A DNA stretch of 64,000 nt from Hyphomicrobium_A sp963782555 (GTDB lineage: Bacteria > Pseudomonadota > Alphaproteobacteria > Rhizobiales > Hyphomicrobiaceae). Within the stretch, counting starts at the first letter, position 1, and every line of letters begins with the position of its first letter. Location: contig CAWAKB010000005.1 in NCBI GenBank assembly GCA_963782555.1, positions 930,001 to 994,000 of the forward strand. Direction: 5' to 3'. The notes beneath the pieces are model-generated. The model had not been told where the DNA came from. It did no database searches and was given only the letters and a program-made list of their open reading frames with translations. Positions 28,999 through 40,900 of the stretch are shown piece after piece. The translations under genes were made by a program, and so were the position numbers.

Positions 28999-30003
28999 AA
29001 CCACACGCCGACGGCACAAGGAAATAACGAGAGTGGCGTTGCGCCGGGCAGCTCCGTCGCGCTCTCGAGCCTGTTCAGCTATTCCGATGCCGATGGGCTC
29101 TCCGACATCGTCAGCTTCGACGTGCGCTTGCAGACAACTAACGGCGGACACCTCTACCACAACGGCGTGCTGTGGCCTGATGGGCAGCTGACGCCGGACC
29201 GCCGATTAGCACCCTCAGCGAATGGACGTATGTGTCCGGACCGGCAGGGACCAGCGACACAATCGGCTTCAACGTCACAGATCAGGCAGGCGCCTTCAAT
29301 CCCACGGTCACCGCCACAGTCGCGACGCAGGCCGTCAACCACACGCCGACGGCACAAGGAAATAACGAGAGTGGCGTTGCGCCGGGCAGCTCCGTCGCGC
29401 TCTCGAGCCTGTTCAGCTATTCCGATGCCGATGGGCTCTCCGACATCGTCAGCTTCGACGTGCGCTGCAGACAACTAACGGCGGACACCTCTACCACAAC
29501 GGCGTGCTGTGGCCTGATGGGCAGCTGACGCCGGACCAGCCGATTAGCACCCTCAGCGAATGGACGTATGTGTCCGGACCGGCAGGGACCAGCGACACAA
29601 TCGGCTTCAACGTCACAGATCAGGCAGGCGCCTTCAATCCCACGGTCACCGCCACAGTCGCGACGCAGGCCGTCAACCACACGCCGACGGCACAAGGAAA
29701 TAACGAGAGTGGCGTTGCGCCGGCAGCTCCGTCGCGCTCTCGAGCCTGTTCAGCTATTCCGATGCCGATGGGCTCTCCGACATCGTCAGCTTCGACGTGC
29801 GCTTGCAGACAACTAACGGCGGACACCTCTACCACAACGGCGTGCTGTGGCCTGATGGGCAGCTGACGCCGGACCAGCCGATTAGCACCCTCAGCGAATG
29901 GACGTATGTGTCCGGACCGGCAGGGACCAGCGACACAATCGGCTTCAACGTCGCAGATCAGGCAGGCGCCTTCAATCCCACGGTCACCGCCACAGTCTCG
30001 GTC
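28999..30003 (+). repeat. Three tandem 339-base (113-codon) repeats
   Basis: Copies begin at about 28999, 29337 and 29675, with a measured spacing of 338 bases. They are almost identical. Each lacks exactly one base at a different place: an A in copy 1 near 29200, a T in copy 2 near 29466, a G in copy 3 near 29723. Restoring each gives 339 bases and a continuous cadherin-like repeat. One clear substitution (ACAGATCAG versus GCAGATCAG) marks copy 3. Confidence 0.9.
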
Positions 30004-30839
30004 GAGGGAGCCAACCGGCGGAATTGCATTTGCCGGGTTCGATAGCGAGTTTTTCCGCGCATCCCGACACCATGGAGTGGACGACAAATACAAACTTGGC
30101 TTGGTGTGGTTATTATCTGGATGCGCCAAGTCAGCGACTTGATACTGGCTGGCTAGGTGAAAAAAGCTACTTGGAAATCTCTGGTTGGCCGATCGTCCCA
30201 ATTTACGTGGGGAGCAAGATCCGAGCTACAACGGCGGAACTTTGTCATATTCGCCATCATCACAGCAAGGGATTGTCGATGGGAATGAGGCGCTTGCGCA
30301 GCTGGGACCCATCACAAGCGCGACTGAAATAGTTTATAATTATAATCCTGCCACGGTCATTACGATATCCGAAAACTGTGGTTCAAGGCCAAGGCTTTGC
30401 GCCAGGAACAACCGTGTTCTTAGACCTAGAGTCGGGCAGATTGCAAGCTCCCCAAATGTTGGCGCCGACGAGGCATACGTTTTGTCGTGGTGCCAGACAA
30501 TCGCCGATGGTGGCTATAATCCTGGAGTTTATTGTCCTTATACTGATGCGGCGCCCCTTCAAGCGATATTGCAACAGAATGGTCTGAATGTTGCGTTCTG
30601 GGTAGCAGATCCCAATTGGCTTACAAATGACCCTACGGAGTTTACAGTTGGTCCAACGACATTTCCGACACCAGACCCTGCCGTAGTTTCCGATCCTTTT
30701 ACCGGATCCGGTTACGGAGGCGCAACTGCATGGCAATATCAACAGGGCTACACTCTGCAAACGATCAACGGCCCATACACCATCGACCTCGACACGAGTA
30801 CCCTCTTTTGGCACGTTTCCGTTTCCACTCACAGCCCAA

Positions 30840-31693
30840 TGACTTCAACCATGACGGCACCTCCGACATCCTCTGGCGCAACGACGGCGGCATCCTCACC
30901 GATTGGCTCATGAATGACGGCCAGTACACAGGGTCCGGCTACGGATACAGCGTCGAAACGATGGCACGTCGCCGGCACCGGCGACTTTAACGGCAACAGC
31001 ACCTCCTATATCCTCTGGCGCAACACAGCGGCATCCTCACCGACTGGCTCATGGACAACGGCCAATACACTGGGTCCGGCTATGGATACAGCGTCGGCAC
31101 GGATGGCGCGTCGCCGGCACAGGCGACTTTAGCGGCGACGGCACCTCCACATCCTGTGGCGCAACGACAGCGGCATCCTCACCGCTGGCTAATGGATAAC
31201 GGCCAGTACACAGGGTCCGGATACGGATACAGCATCGGCACCGACTGGCATGGCGTCGGCACCGGCGACTTCGACGGAGACGGCACCTCCGAAATCCTGA
31301 TGGCGCAACGACAGCGGCATCCTCACCACTGGCTGATGGACAACGGCCAATACACTGGGTCTGGATACGGATACAGCATCGGCACCGACTGGGCACGTCG
31401 TCGGCACCGGCGATTTCAACGGAGACGGCACCTCCGACATCCTGTGGCGCAACCATAGCGGTGTCGTCACCGACTCGGCTGATGAATGACGGCCAGAGCA
31501 CCGGCTCCGGCTATGGCTATAGATCTCGACCGATTGGCAGGTTGCCGCAACCGGCGACTACAATGGGGATGGCGACGACCAATCCTATGGCGCAACGACG
31601 ATGGCTCGTTGCCACTTGGCTCATGGCCGACGGTCAGTATACGGGCCTGGGATGGCTATAGCATCTCTAACGACTCGGCACATCCAGGCCTAG
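30840..31693 (+). repeat. DILWRN cassette, copy A
   Basis: The 144-base (48-codon) FG-GAP unit is repeated about six times: DFNGDGTSDILWRN, DWLMDNGQYTGSGYGYS, then TDWHVVGTG. It carries many indels relative to copies B and C but few substitutions. It ends with the same terminal half-unit and a TAG stop. Confidence 0.85.
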
Positions 31694-31742
31694 CGGTACC
31701 ATATTCACGCCGCTTGCCGCCATAGGAGAGCCGATTCCATGC

Positions 31743-32873
31743 TCAACGTACGCCATACCCGTCCAGGAGGGGCTGCTCCTCACCGATCGTGACGATCCGT
31801 CTAATCTCTGCCGTCTTGAAGCTGAGCGCCATTGGGCGGCTTGCTCGAGGAAGCGTCACCACGCATAGAGCTCTTCGATCACTCCCTCGATGCGCAGCCA
31901 CTCGATTATGTGGCCGCTCGAAGGTCCACAATGATGAGACCACAGCGCGCTTCCCCATCACATTGAGCCAGATTGTTCTGAAGCTCTAGTCCGGCGAAAG
32001 CCCCGTCGCGGGGTTTGGATAGCCCCACCACGGCGTAGTTGCCCTGAAAAGCGAGACCGCGCGCATAGCCCGGACAAAAGGGTCTGTCGCTCAAAACGAG
32101 CCGAGGCCCGGTCCATCCAGCCAAGAAAGCCCGTTCCCCAGTTGAGAAGCCATAATCGGTCTCGGTAGAGACGCGGTGAGTGCGGCATCACAATCCCGAG
32201 GCGACAAATTCGTTGATGCCACGTCGACAACGATGCCTCCGTCATGGCGGCGGTCTCTCCAACCATCTGCGATGTCCGATTGGCTCACCGCCGTGACGTA
32301 GCGTGGCACGCCTTCTTCCATAGCAAGTCCGTCAGGTGGCAGCGATCTTCCGGCGCTAGCTTCGATACGAAAGGAGGGCGCCACAGCGGGGCGAACGAGT
32401 GGTCAACGTCGACAGTCGCGAGGCAGCTAAACAACGTGTTGACGAAGATAAGCGTCCGTGCCGGTCCACCGAGATATCGTGAGCGTCGAGGTCCCCCGTG
32501 GTGTAGGCGACGCGGGGTACATAAAGGCGGTCATAGCCATTGTGTCTTTGTCCCGGCTCCGGCCCATTGTGAAACCGCCAGATTTGGCAATGGGTGTTCG
32601 AGTGGAGAGGGTATCGTCTTGCGCACATAAACCCATGCAGCGATCGAAATGGCGCTCGAAAAGCGAGAGGCGCCCTTGGTCGTTGAATCCAAGGAAGAAC
32701 AAGCGTCCGGCCTGATAGGTCGTGAATACTGAGGCTCGTGTGCTGCTCTCCAGCCAATCAACGAGCCGCGGAGATGCCGAAACCCCAAGACAGGCCTCTC
32801 CATCGACGAGGGCAACGCCGAAAGGCTCTGACGCGAGCGCCCCCTTCCCAACGTGCTGGCTTTGATCGCTCAT
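31743..32873 (-). pseudogene. TIGR03032/DUF4915 family protein, frameshifted
   Basis: Reading through several indels gives a roughly 377-residue protein starting MSDQSQHVGKGALASEPFG. Family features appear in order: LVDWLESSTRASVFTTYQAG, FERHFDRCMGL, GDLDAHDISVD, DGLAMEEGVPRYVTAVS, GIVVDV, MPHSPRLYRDRLWLLNWGTG, FCPGYARGLAFQGNYAVVGL, CGLIIVDLR and VTLPRASRPMALSFKTAE. This is the TIGR03032 (DUF4915) family, predicted beta-propeller-like proteins of unknown function. It is oriented against its neighbours and lies between two putative exported proteins. At least five frame changes occur, near 32730, 32560, 32290, 32180 and 31920. Confidence 0.75.
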
Positions 32874-33314
32874 CCTGCCACCCCGGATAAGCCCAACATA
32901 CAACAGGGGGTCTTTGGAAAGAACCAAGCGTCGGCGCCTCGCTCCATGCGGGACAAGCGCCATTACGCATTCGCCCTCGGTAAGCATTCACCAATAGCAG
33001 CACCTTGGTTAATAGACTTCAGATCGAGCATTGGCTTGCACGTTAGCGCTGACGGGAGGCGTGATAGTGGCACGCTCCAGACAGGCATTCGCCCTCACCT
33101 TCGGGTTCCGACAAGGAAGGACCCGGGGACCGCTGCTGAATTGCCAGCTCGTTGGTCCTTCATCCATTCACGCACCATCAACTTGTAGCGCGGCGAGCGC
33201 CACATGGCGCGAGAATATAATCGGGTCGGCGATAGGCCATCAATGTTCTGATCTGCGAAGCTCACCTGCGGCTGGGCTTTCGATATTCAAGTGCGAATCC
33301 TGAGGGTCGAAAAC

Positions 33315-34800
33315 ATGGCATTTTCAACAACGATCATTGGCACTGTAGGCCAGAGCACAACCGTGAATTTCGCGCTCGCCGGACCATGCTGCGCGAGCGA
33401 AGGCCCGGCGCCCACGACTCTCATTGGCATGAGAAAGTGCGCGGGGCAGACAATTCGACCGACGCAGCCTAAGCCATTTCTTGGTCAGTAAGAACAAGGG
33501 GGTTCAGAATGCCCTTCCAATTGCCGGGTCCTACGGAGACCAACCGGACGATGTGCGGCTGCAGCAGTTCCGCGCAAACGCCCTTGATCTGTCGGTTCGG
33601 AAGACGTGACCGTTGTGGACAACGGGCTGCAGTTCGTGCCGAACACCTACGTTTGGTCCATCAGCCAGCTGGTGGAGCTCTGCTGACACCATCACGATCC
33701 TTCCTGACTATGGCCTGGAAACGGTGGCTCGAACGTGCAATACCCGAAGCGCTCATGGGCGCAATGAACATCTACCAGGCCTTCGTCCAACGTGACCAGA
33801 ATGGCCAGGTCATCGATCAAGGTCTCGCTTTCGTTGCGGGGCCGCAAATTGTGCCTGATACGGATTTGGCCGGCTTTGTGGACGTTACGTCTAATCCGGT
33901 CATGGCGCTGCAATTCAACGATCCGCTTCCGCCGCCACGAATTGAGGGTATCACCGAGTACCTGGATGATACTTCACCTGACTGTCGAAGCTTCTCCCCT
34001 CGTGGTTCCTGGCATCAACACCGATCACGCCCGCTTTCTCGTGGCCGAGGGCGACACGTCGCAGACCGCGACGCGAATTGGCAGTTCGATTGGCTTCAAC
34101 CGCTAGAACCTCGTCGCCCACGCTTGATCGCGATCCCTTACCCAGTCCGCAATTGCACTAGGTACGCTCGAGGATCCCGTCGGCAACCACTACGATACCG
34201 TTGGCGGTGCCAGCGACAGCTCCGACACATTAAGTTTACGCTGGAACGGGATGCGACAATTACATTCAAAGTTAGCTTAAATTCTGACCCATCGAATGTG
34301 CGGTAGTTTTCTGATGCCTTTACCGCTGGCGAACATTTTATTCGCGTGATGCCTTCGCCAAGCTATCCGACGTCCCAGTCCTACGACATGACCTACGTCG
34401 TGGCGTTTAAACCAACGCAAATCGAGGGATTTTTCAACGACAACTTGGTGACCGATTTACAACTGGTTGTATTTGAACCGGCAAATTTAAGTATGACACT
34501 TTGCAAATCTCATTAAAAGTAATACTGATGCCGCGGCATTGATGACAATATCGAAAAATTCGCTAAAGGCAGCGGAATCGCACTTGATGTAGCAAATCGA
34601 CTCCGCCATATCGCAAACGCAGGTTTGGAGGCAGGTAACGATCCTGGTGATGTTGCTAAGGCCATCGCTCGGCAACATGGATCGAATACTTGATCTGGCT
34701 TATGGCACTGTTCTTCAGCGTAGGGGTCGGCTTGGCGCTTCACGGGTGTAGGGACGCCGTGGTAGGTCTGTTAGCAGCACTTACGACGGTCACTATCTAC
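33315..34800 (+). pseudogene. Damaged gene with PPC-like domain, possibly N-terminal part of exoprotein 2
   Basis: A possible start is the ATG at 33315 with GAGGGT upstream (MAFSTTIIGTVGQSTTVNFA). Across several frames it continues DDVRLQQFRANALDL, YQAFVQRDQNGQVIDQGLAF, then HARFLVAEGDTSQTATRIG. A segment KFTLERDATITFKVSLNSDP with IRVMPSPSYPTSQSYDMTYV resembles a bacterial pre-peptidase C-terminal (PPC) domain. Stop codons and frame changes occur roughly every 100-200 bases. Whether this is a separate gene or the beginning of the giant gene downstream cannot be decided from the sequence as given. Confidence 0.4.
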
Positions 34801-34929
34801 ACGCATGAACTCTGAGCGACCGTATCAAGGAGCTGGCGGCGGAAGATTGGGACCAGCACTTTGGTCCAGCTCCAACGCCGACAAGTGCGAGGGTTTGCAC
34901 GTTGGTGGCACGTCCAATTGGCAGTTGCG

Positions 34930-37900
34930 GAAGTTGCCCCAGCACAAATCAATGCGGAGCCCGAGTTAGTTAGCTTTGACGCAAGCTACTATCTAAATGC
35001 GCATCCGGACGCGGCTGCGGCCGTTGCGAGTGGCGAGGCCGGAGTGCGATCAGTTCTCATCTCACGGTTGGCGCGGCACGTGGCGATAGCCCAAATTGAA
35101 CAGGACCGTACTCGTCCAGCTGAGATCGCAGTGGTCCTGGCGAACAATGATCCAGCCGCAGGAGTGCACACGGTCGATTTCCCACGTGCCCATAGGACAG
35201 CTTGCGGGGGACGGGATTTCCTCGGCGGAGCAGAATCTTCTCGATCTCATCTCCGGCCATAGCGGCGCCGGTACGGCCTTGCAAGTGAGCCAAGACCTTT
35301 GCGCGGCCGCGAATCGCATGGCCCAGGACATTGTGCACAACCGCGTTGGCGGAAGTGCCCACGAGCAGTTTCTGATGGGAAATTTGGAAGGACCCTATGA
35401 GTGGACCTCCGGAGGTGACCTCAACAGCGGCATCTTTATCGATCTGCTCGGTGCCTCATCATTTGTGTTGCATCACCCACTGCCACCGAGTTCAGATGCC
35501 CTCACCTATTTCCTGGACAATGCCGCAAGCGCAGCGGCCATCGCCGACAGCAGCAACGCAGCGATTGGTATTGCTGAATATGCCGGAGTTCGGGTGCCTA
35601 TACTGGATGATCTCCGAGGAGATCCACCTTCCGGCCGTTGAGGGACCGCTCGATTCAGGATCGACGTGCGGCGTCGACAACGATGTTCTCTGTCACTGGC
35701 ACTGATGCCGGTCTGCTTGCTGGCCTTGGCGGCAATGATCAGCTGATTGGTGGCGCGGGCGGTGACGACTTAGTCGCTGGCCCTGGCAACGACACACTGA
35801 CCGGTGGAGGCGGCGCCGATCATTTTGTCATCGATGACGACACGGGCGGCATCAACACAATCACCGACTACCAGCCGGGGGTCGACAGCATCGATCTCGT
35901 CGTCTTGGAAGGGTCCGGCATCACGCCGGCAAACAGCGCCAACTTTCTGCGAACCGAAGTCGTCGGCAGCGACACCATCATCAGCGTCGATGACGACGGT
36001 CTCCTCAACGGCAGCAACTTCGTCCAGGTAGCAACGGTTCAGGGCTTCACGGGCCAACTCGACGTCTCCTTCGGGGAGGGCTCTGTCGCTGCGGTCGATG
36101 ACGTTTTCACCGGCCACCCCGACGCGATTATCACAGAGAGCTTTCTTGGCGGTCCCGATCTCGTGTTGCGGTTTAATTCTGGCGGGCTGGTTACCGGCGT
36201 AGAGTCCTTGGGCCCGGCCGGCACCGGTTTGAGCAGCGATGTTGCTCTTGGCGATCTCGACGGCGATGGAGATCTCGACGCTTTCGTCACGAATTCCGGC
36301 TCCGTTACGTTCGAGAACCGGGTCTTTCTGAATAATGGTGACGGGACGTTCACGGACACGGGTCAAGCCCTTGGCACGTCGGCCAGCACAGGCGTTGCGC
36401 TTGGCGACGTCGACGGCGACGGGGACCTCGATGCCTTCGTGACAAACGCCGACGGTGCCAATCGAGTTTGGCTCAACCAGGGTGGCCGTCAGGGCGGAAC
36501 GTTGGGGACGTTCGCGGACAGCGGACTTGCCTTGGGCATGAACTACAGCGAGGCCGTCGCCTTGGCAGATCTGGACGGTGACGGCGACCTTGACGCTTTC
36601 GTTGCCAATCGCGGGCAAGAAAACACTGTGTGGCGCAACAGTGATGGCTTGGGAACCTTCTTTCTAGTCACTCAAGATGCGCCGCTCGGTGATAGTGGCA
36701 GCCAAGATGTTGCGCTGGGCGATATTGACGGTGACGGAGACATTGATGCGTTTGTGGCAAACAGAAACGCGTATGGGGCAACGGGAAATCTCGCCAATCA
36801 CGTCTGGCTAAACGATGGCACAGGAAAGTTCACCGACAGCGGCCAGGCACTCGGCTCTAGCTACAGCTTCGGTGTCGACCTCGGGGACATCGACGGCGAT
36901 GGGGACCTCGATGCCTTTGTCGCAAATGTCGGGAATGCGGAACCCAGCCAGCTGTTGCTGAATAACGGTAGCGGCGCGTTCACGGATTCCGGCCTCGTGC
37001 TCGCCCCAGACGGTTACAGTTACGGTGTTGCGCTTGGCGATGTGAACGGCGACGGCGCTCTCGACGCCTTGCTGGCCCACAATGGTTCTTCAGACAATAC
37101 CGTCTTTCTGAACAACGGCGGTGGCGGACTTGTCGAAACTCAGACCATCCAGAGTATGGAGCCATCCGCGGTCGCCTTCGGCGATCTCGACGGCGACGGC
37201 TTCTCCGAGGACGCGGTCCACACCTTTCGGGTGCTCGACAACGACAGCGATCCCAATGGCGACATTCTGACGATTACTGGTGTCGCCAGTTCAAACAGCA
37301 TCAGCGGGATTTCCGATCTCGGCGCGGCCATTACCATCTCCGGGAACGGACGAACCGTAACCTATGACCCGACCCTGGCGCCGCAAATCCAGGGGCTGGA
37401 TCAAGGCGAGTTCATCAATGACACGTTCACCTACACGATAACGGATGGCAACGGCAGCCAGGGCACGGCGACCGTCTCCGTGCGCGTTGCCGGTGTCGAT
37501 GAGACGGTTGCCGTCGACGACGTCTTCACGGGCCGTCCAGAGATCGTCGCTGGCGAAGCGGGCGGCACTTTCATATTCCTGGGCGACATCTCCCCGGCAT
37601 TCGCCGCCGTCAACAAGACGCAAATCGATGCTGGAGGCGCATCCGCAATCGCGTTCGGCGATGTCAATGGCGACGGCCACCTCGACGCCTACGTCGCGCG
37701 TGGGGGTTCCGGCGATACCTTGCAGTTGGGCGATGGCTCTGGTTCGTTTGACTCGGGCGGCCTGCCAGGGGGGAATTACTACAGCAACGACGTCAAGCTT
37801 GCCGACTTGAACGGCGACGGGAACCTGGATGCCTTTCTTGTCTCCGACCTAAGCGCCTCATCTCCGCACCTAGTTTTGCTCGGCGACGGCAACGGGAACT

Positions 37901-40900
37901 TCACCGACACGATGCAACCTCTCGCTCCAGCCAATGAGGTTGAGCTGGCGGACTTGGACAGGGACGGGGATCTTGACGCGATCGTCTGGGGACCGTTCGC
38001 CGACTCCCGGTTTCATATCTTGTTCAATGATGGCGCTGCGACATTCTTTGACGCTGGCAATCCCTTCGGAAACACGTACGCAAACTTCGGCGATTCTGTC
38101 TACCTCGGCGATGTGAACGCCGACGGGACCGTTGATGCGATCGTCCGAGACGGCGATCTCGGAAATCGCATCTGGCTGAACGATGGTACCGGTGTTTTTG
38201 AGGAAAGTGGCCAGCTCCTGGGCAATGACAACCCTAGCGATCTCGCGCTTGGCGATTTGAATGGTGACGGCTACCTCGACATCTATGAAGCTGTATTTGC
38301 CGCGCCCGATCGCGTCTGGCTCAATGATGGCACTGGCACATTCAGTCCCGTCGTTCAATCAGTGGGCGACTTCAACAGCGGTTCCGTCACGCTGAGCGAT
38401 CTTGATGGCGATGGCGACCTCGATGTCATCGAAACGGCAAGCGGGCAACCGTATAGTTATATCAACCTGAATGATGGCCTGGGTAATTTCTCCAATAGCG
38501 GGAGCTCCGACGCTGGCGGACTGATCTATGCAGCCGACCCGAATGCTATCGCTGCGGCTGATTTCGATGCGGATGGTGTCCCAGAGGAACTCAATCTCCG
38601 TTTTCCGGGTCTTGGACAATGACTTCGACCCCGGCGGAGATCTGCAGATCGTTACCGGGCTCGCGAGCACGGGCGGCACGCAAGGCGTAAGCGATCTTGG
38701 CGCAGCATTGACGATCTCGGGGAACGGCCGAACGGTCAGTTATGATCCGAGTTCCGCGCCCCAATTGCAGGCCCTGGGCCCGGGCCAGACTTTGACGGAC
38801 ACGTTCACCTACACGATCTCTGACGGCAATGGCGGTACTGACACGGCAACCGTTACCGTCCTAGTCGGAGGCGCCAACGAAACTCAAGCAGTTGCGGATC
38901 ACTATACGGGACCGCCCGACGCGTTCGTCGCGGTCTCCGGGCTTTCCGGAATTGCTTTTGTCCCCGGCATAAACGTCGCCTTGCTGAATGACGGTGCGGG
39001 CAATCTTGTCAGCAGCGGCCAGAGCATCGGCGCCAGCGACAGCTACGGCATTGCAGTTGGCGACGTCGACGGCGATGGTGACCTCGATGCGTTTGTGGTC
39101 AATGACGGCTACGACGCTGTATGGCTGAATCAAGGCGGAGCGCAAGGCGCAGCGCCGGGCCAGTTCGTCGACAGCGGCCAGGCCACCGGGCTCGAGGCGT
39201 CCATTGGTACCGACGTTGCTCTGGGAGATCTCGACGGTGACGGCGATTTGGACGCGTTCGTTACCAACAGAGCGGTGGGCCTCGACACAAATCCTGCAAA
39301 GGTGGACCGCGTCTGGATCAACCAAGGCGGCGCTCAAGGCGGCACAGAGGGTGAGTTCGCCGCTGGAACGGGAACACCATTCGGATTCGTTAACAGCACC
39401 AGTGTCGCCCTGGGCGACCTGAATGGCGACGGCTTCCTCGACGCATTCGTGACGAGCTATTCTCCGGCTTCGGATCAGGTTTGGTTGAATGACGGCACGG
39501 GTACGTTCACGTCCAGCGGTCAGGCCTTGGTCACCAGCGGTCGGGACGTTGGCCTGGGGGATCTCGATGGAGACGGTGACCTTGATGCTGTGATTGCCGA
39601 GCCTGGTGGCACCGCCAGCATCTGGCTGAACGATGGAACGGGGCAATTCTTCGAGTTCGAAGGACAGACCTTGGGTTCGCCAACGGATGCCGATCAGCAT
39701 ATCGCATTGGGCGATCTTAATGGCGATGGGTACCTGGATGTGTTCGTCGCCCGCGCCGGCGAGACCAACCGCGTCTACTTGAACAACGGATCTGGGATCT
39801 TCTCCGAATTGATTGTCGGAGCCATCGCGGCGTTCAGCACTGGCGTCGACCTGGCGGATGTCAATGGCGACGGATACCTGGATGCCTTTGTTACGAATTC
39901 GGACGCGGCCGACACGCTCTGGCTGAATGACGGACAAGGCGTGTTCAGCGCGAGCGACAGCTTCGGCGTGTCCCCGCCGTTCAGCAATGCCGTTGCGTTT
40001 GGTGACTTGGATGCAGATGGATTTTCAGAAGATCGCGTGCAAACCTTCCGCGTTCTGGATAACGACGTCAGCGCTACAGGGGCGGCCGATCTGACGATCA
40101 TGTCGGTCGCGAGCCCTGGCGGCGTGTCCGGCGTCAGTGACCTCGGCGCCACCCTCACCATCAGCGACGACGGGCGCATGGTCACTTATGACCCGACGGC
40201 CGGCGGCAATATTCAAGCCCTGGCTGACGGCCAACGCGTCACGGACACATTCACCTACACGATTTCCGACGGAAACGGGGGGCTCGATACCGCCACCGTC
40301 ACGGTCGGGCTCACCGGCGCTTTTGATCCGCTGCCCATAGAGGAGATCGTCAGCCGCCAGAGTGACGCAATTGGCGGCGCTATCGCTGGCGATAGCAACT
40401 TCCAGCCTTCCATTTCGGCCGACGGTCAGATCGTCGCGTTCAGATCACAGTCCACCGATCTCCTAGGGGCCGGAAATGACAATAACAATGCCGATGACAT
40501 CTTTGCTTATGATCGGCAGACCAACACGGTCGAACGCGTCTCAATAAGCGGGACAGGAGCCGAAACCGACGGCGACTCAGACCATCCATCTCTCAGCGCC
40601 GACGGCAATCTTGTCGCCTTCGATTCGACTGCCACCAACCTGCTGGGTGCAGGCGTTGATGCGAACGACGTTGATGACATCTTCGTCTATGACCGGGCGT
40701 TGGATACTATCGAGATTGTCTCGGTCAGCGTGGGCGGCACGCAAGGCAACGGTGCGTCGTTCCAACCAACGATATCAGCGAGTGGTCAGTTCGTTGTCTT
40801 TACGTCCGATGCCGATAATCTTCTTGACGACAATCTCGTCGGTCTCACCGACGACACGAATGGCTTCAGTGATGTCTTTGTCTATGACAGGGTCAACGAC

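Larger units (their letters stand above)
28993..31693 (+). pseudogene. Exoprotein 1: cadherin-like repeats, DUF1906 domain, FG-GAP cassette (frameshifted)
   Basis: Three 113-residue cadherin-like repeats (NHTPTAQGNNESGVAPG, SLFSYSDADGLSDIVSFDVR, SGPAGTSDTIGFNVTDQAG) come first. A DUF1906/Rv2525c-like glycoside-hydrolase-type barrel follows: GIAFAGFDSEFF, then TNTNLAWCGYYLDAP, WPIVPIYVGSK, GYNPGVYCPYTDA, FWVADPNW, TAWQYQQGY and TIDLDTS. The end is the shared cassette of DILWRN repeats. More than ten single-base indels break the frame. No signal peptide is seen, as expected for a type I substrate. The DUF1906 fold suggests action on a glycan such as peptidoglycan, but catalytic residues cannot be verified. 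It lies directly downstream of the exporter genes, so it is a likely cognate substrate. Confidence 0.7.
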
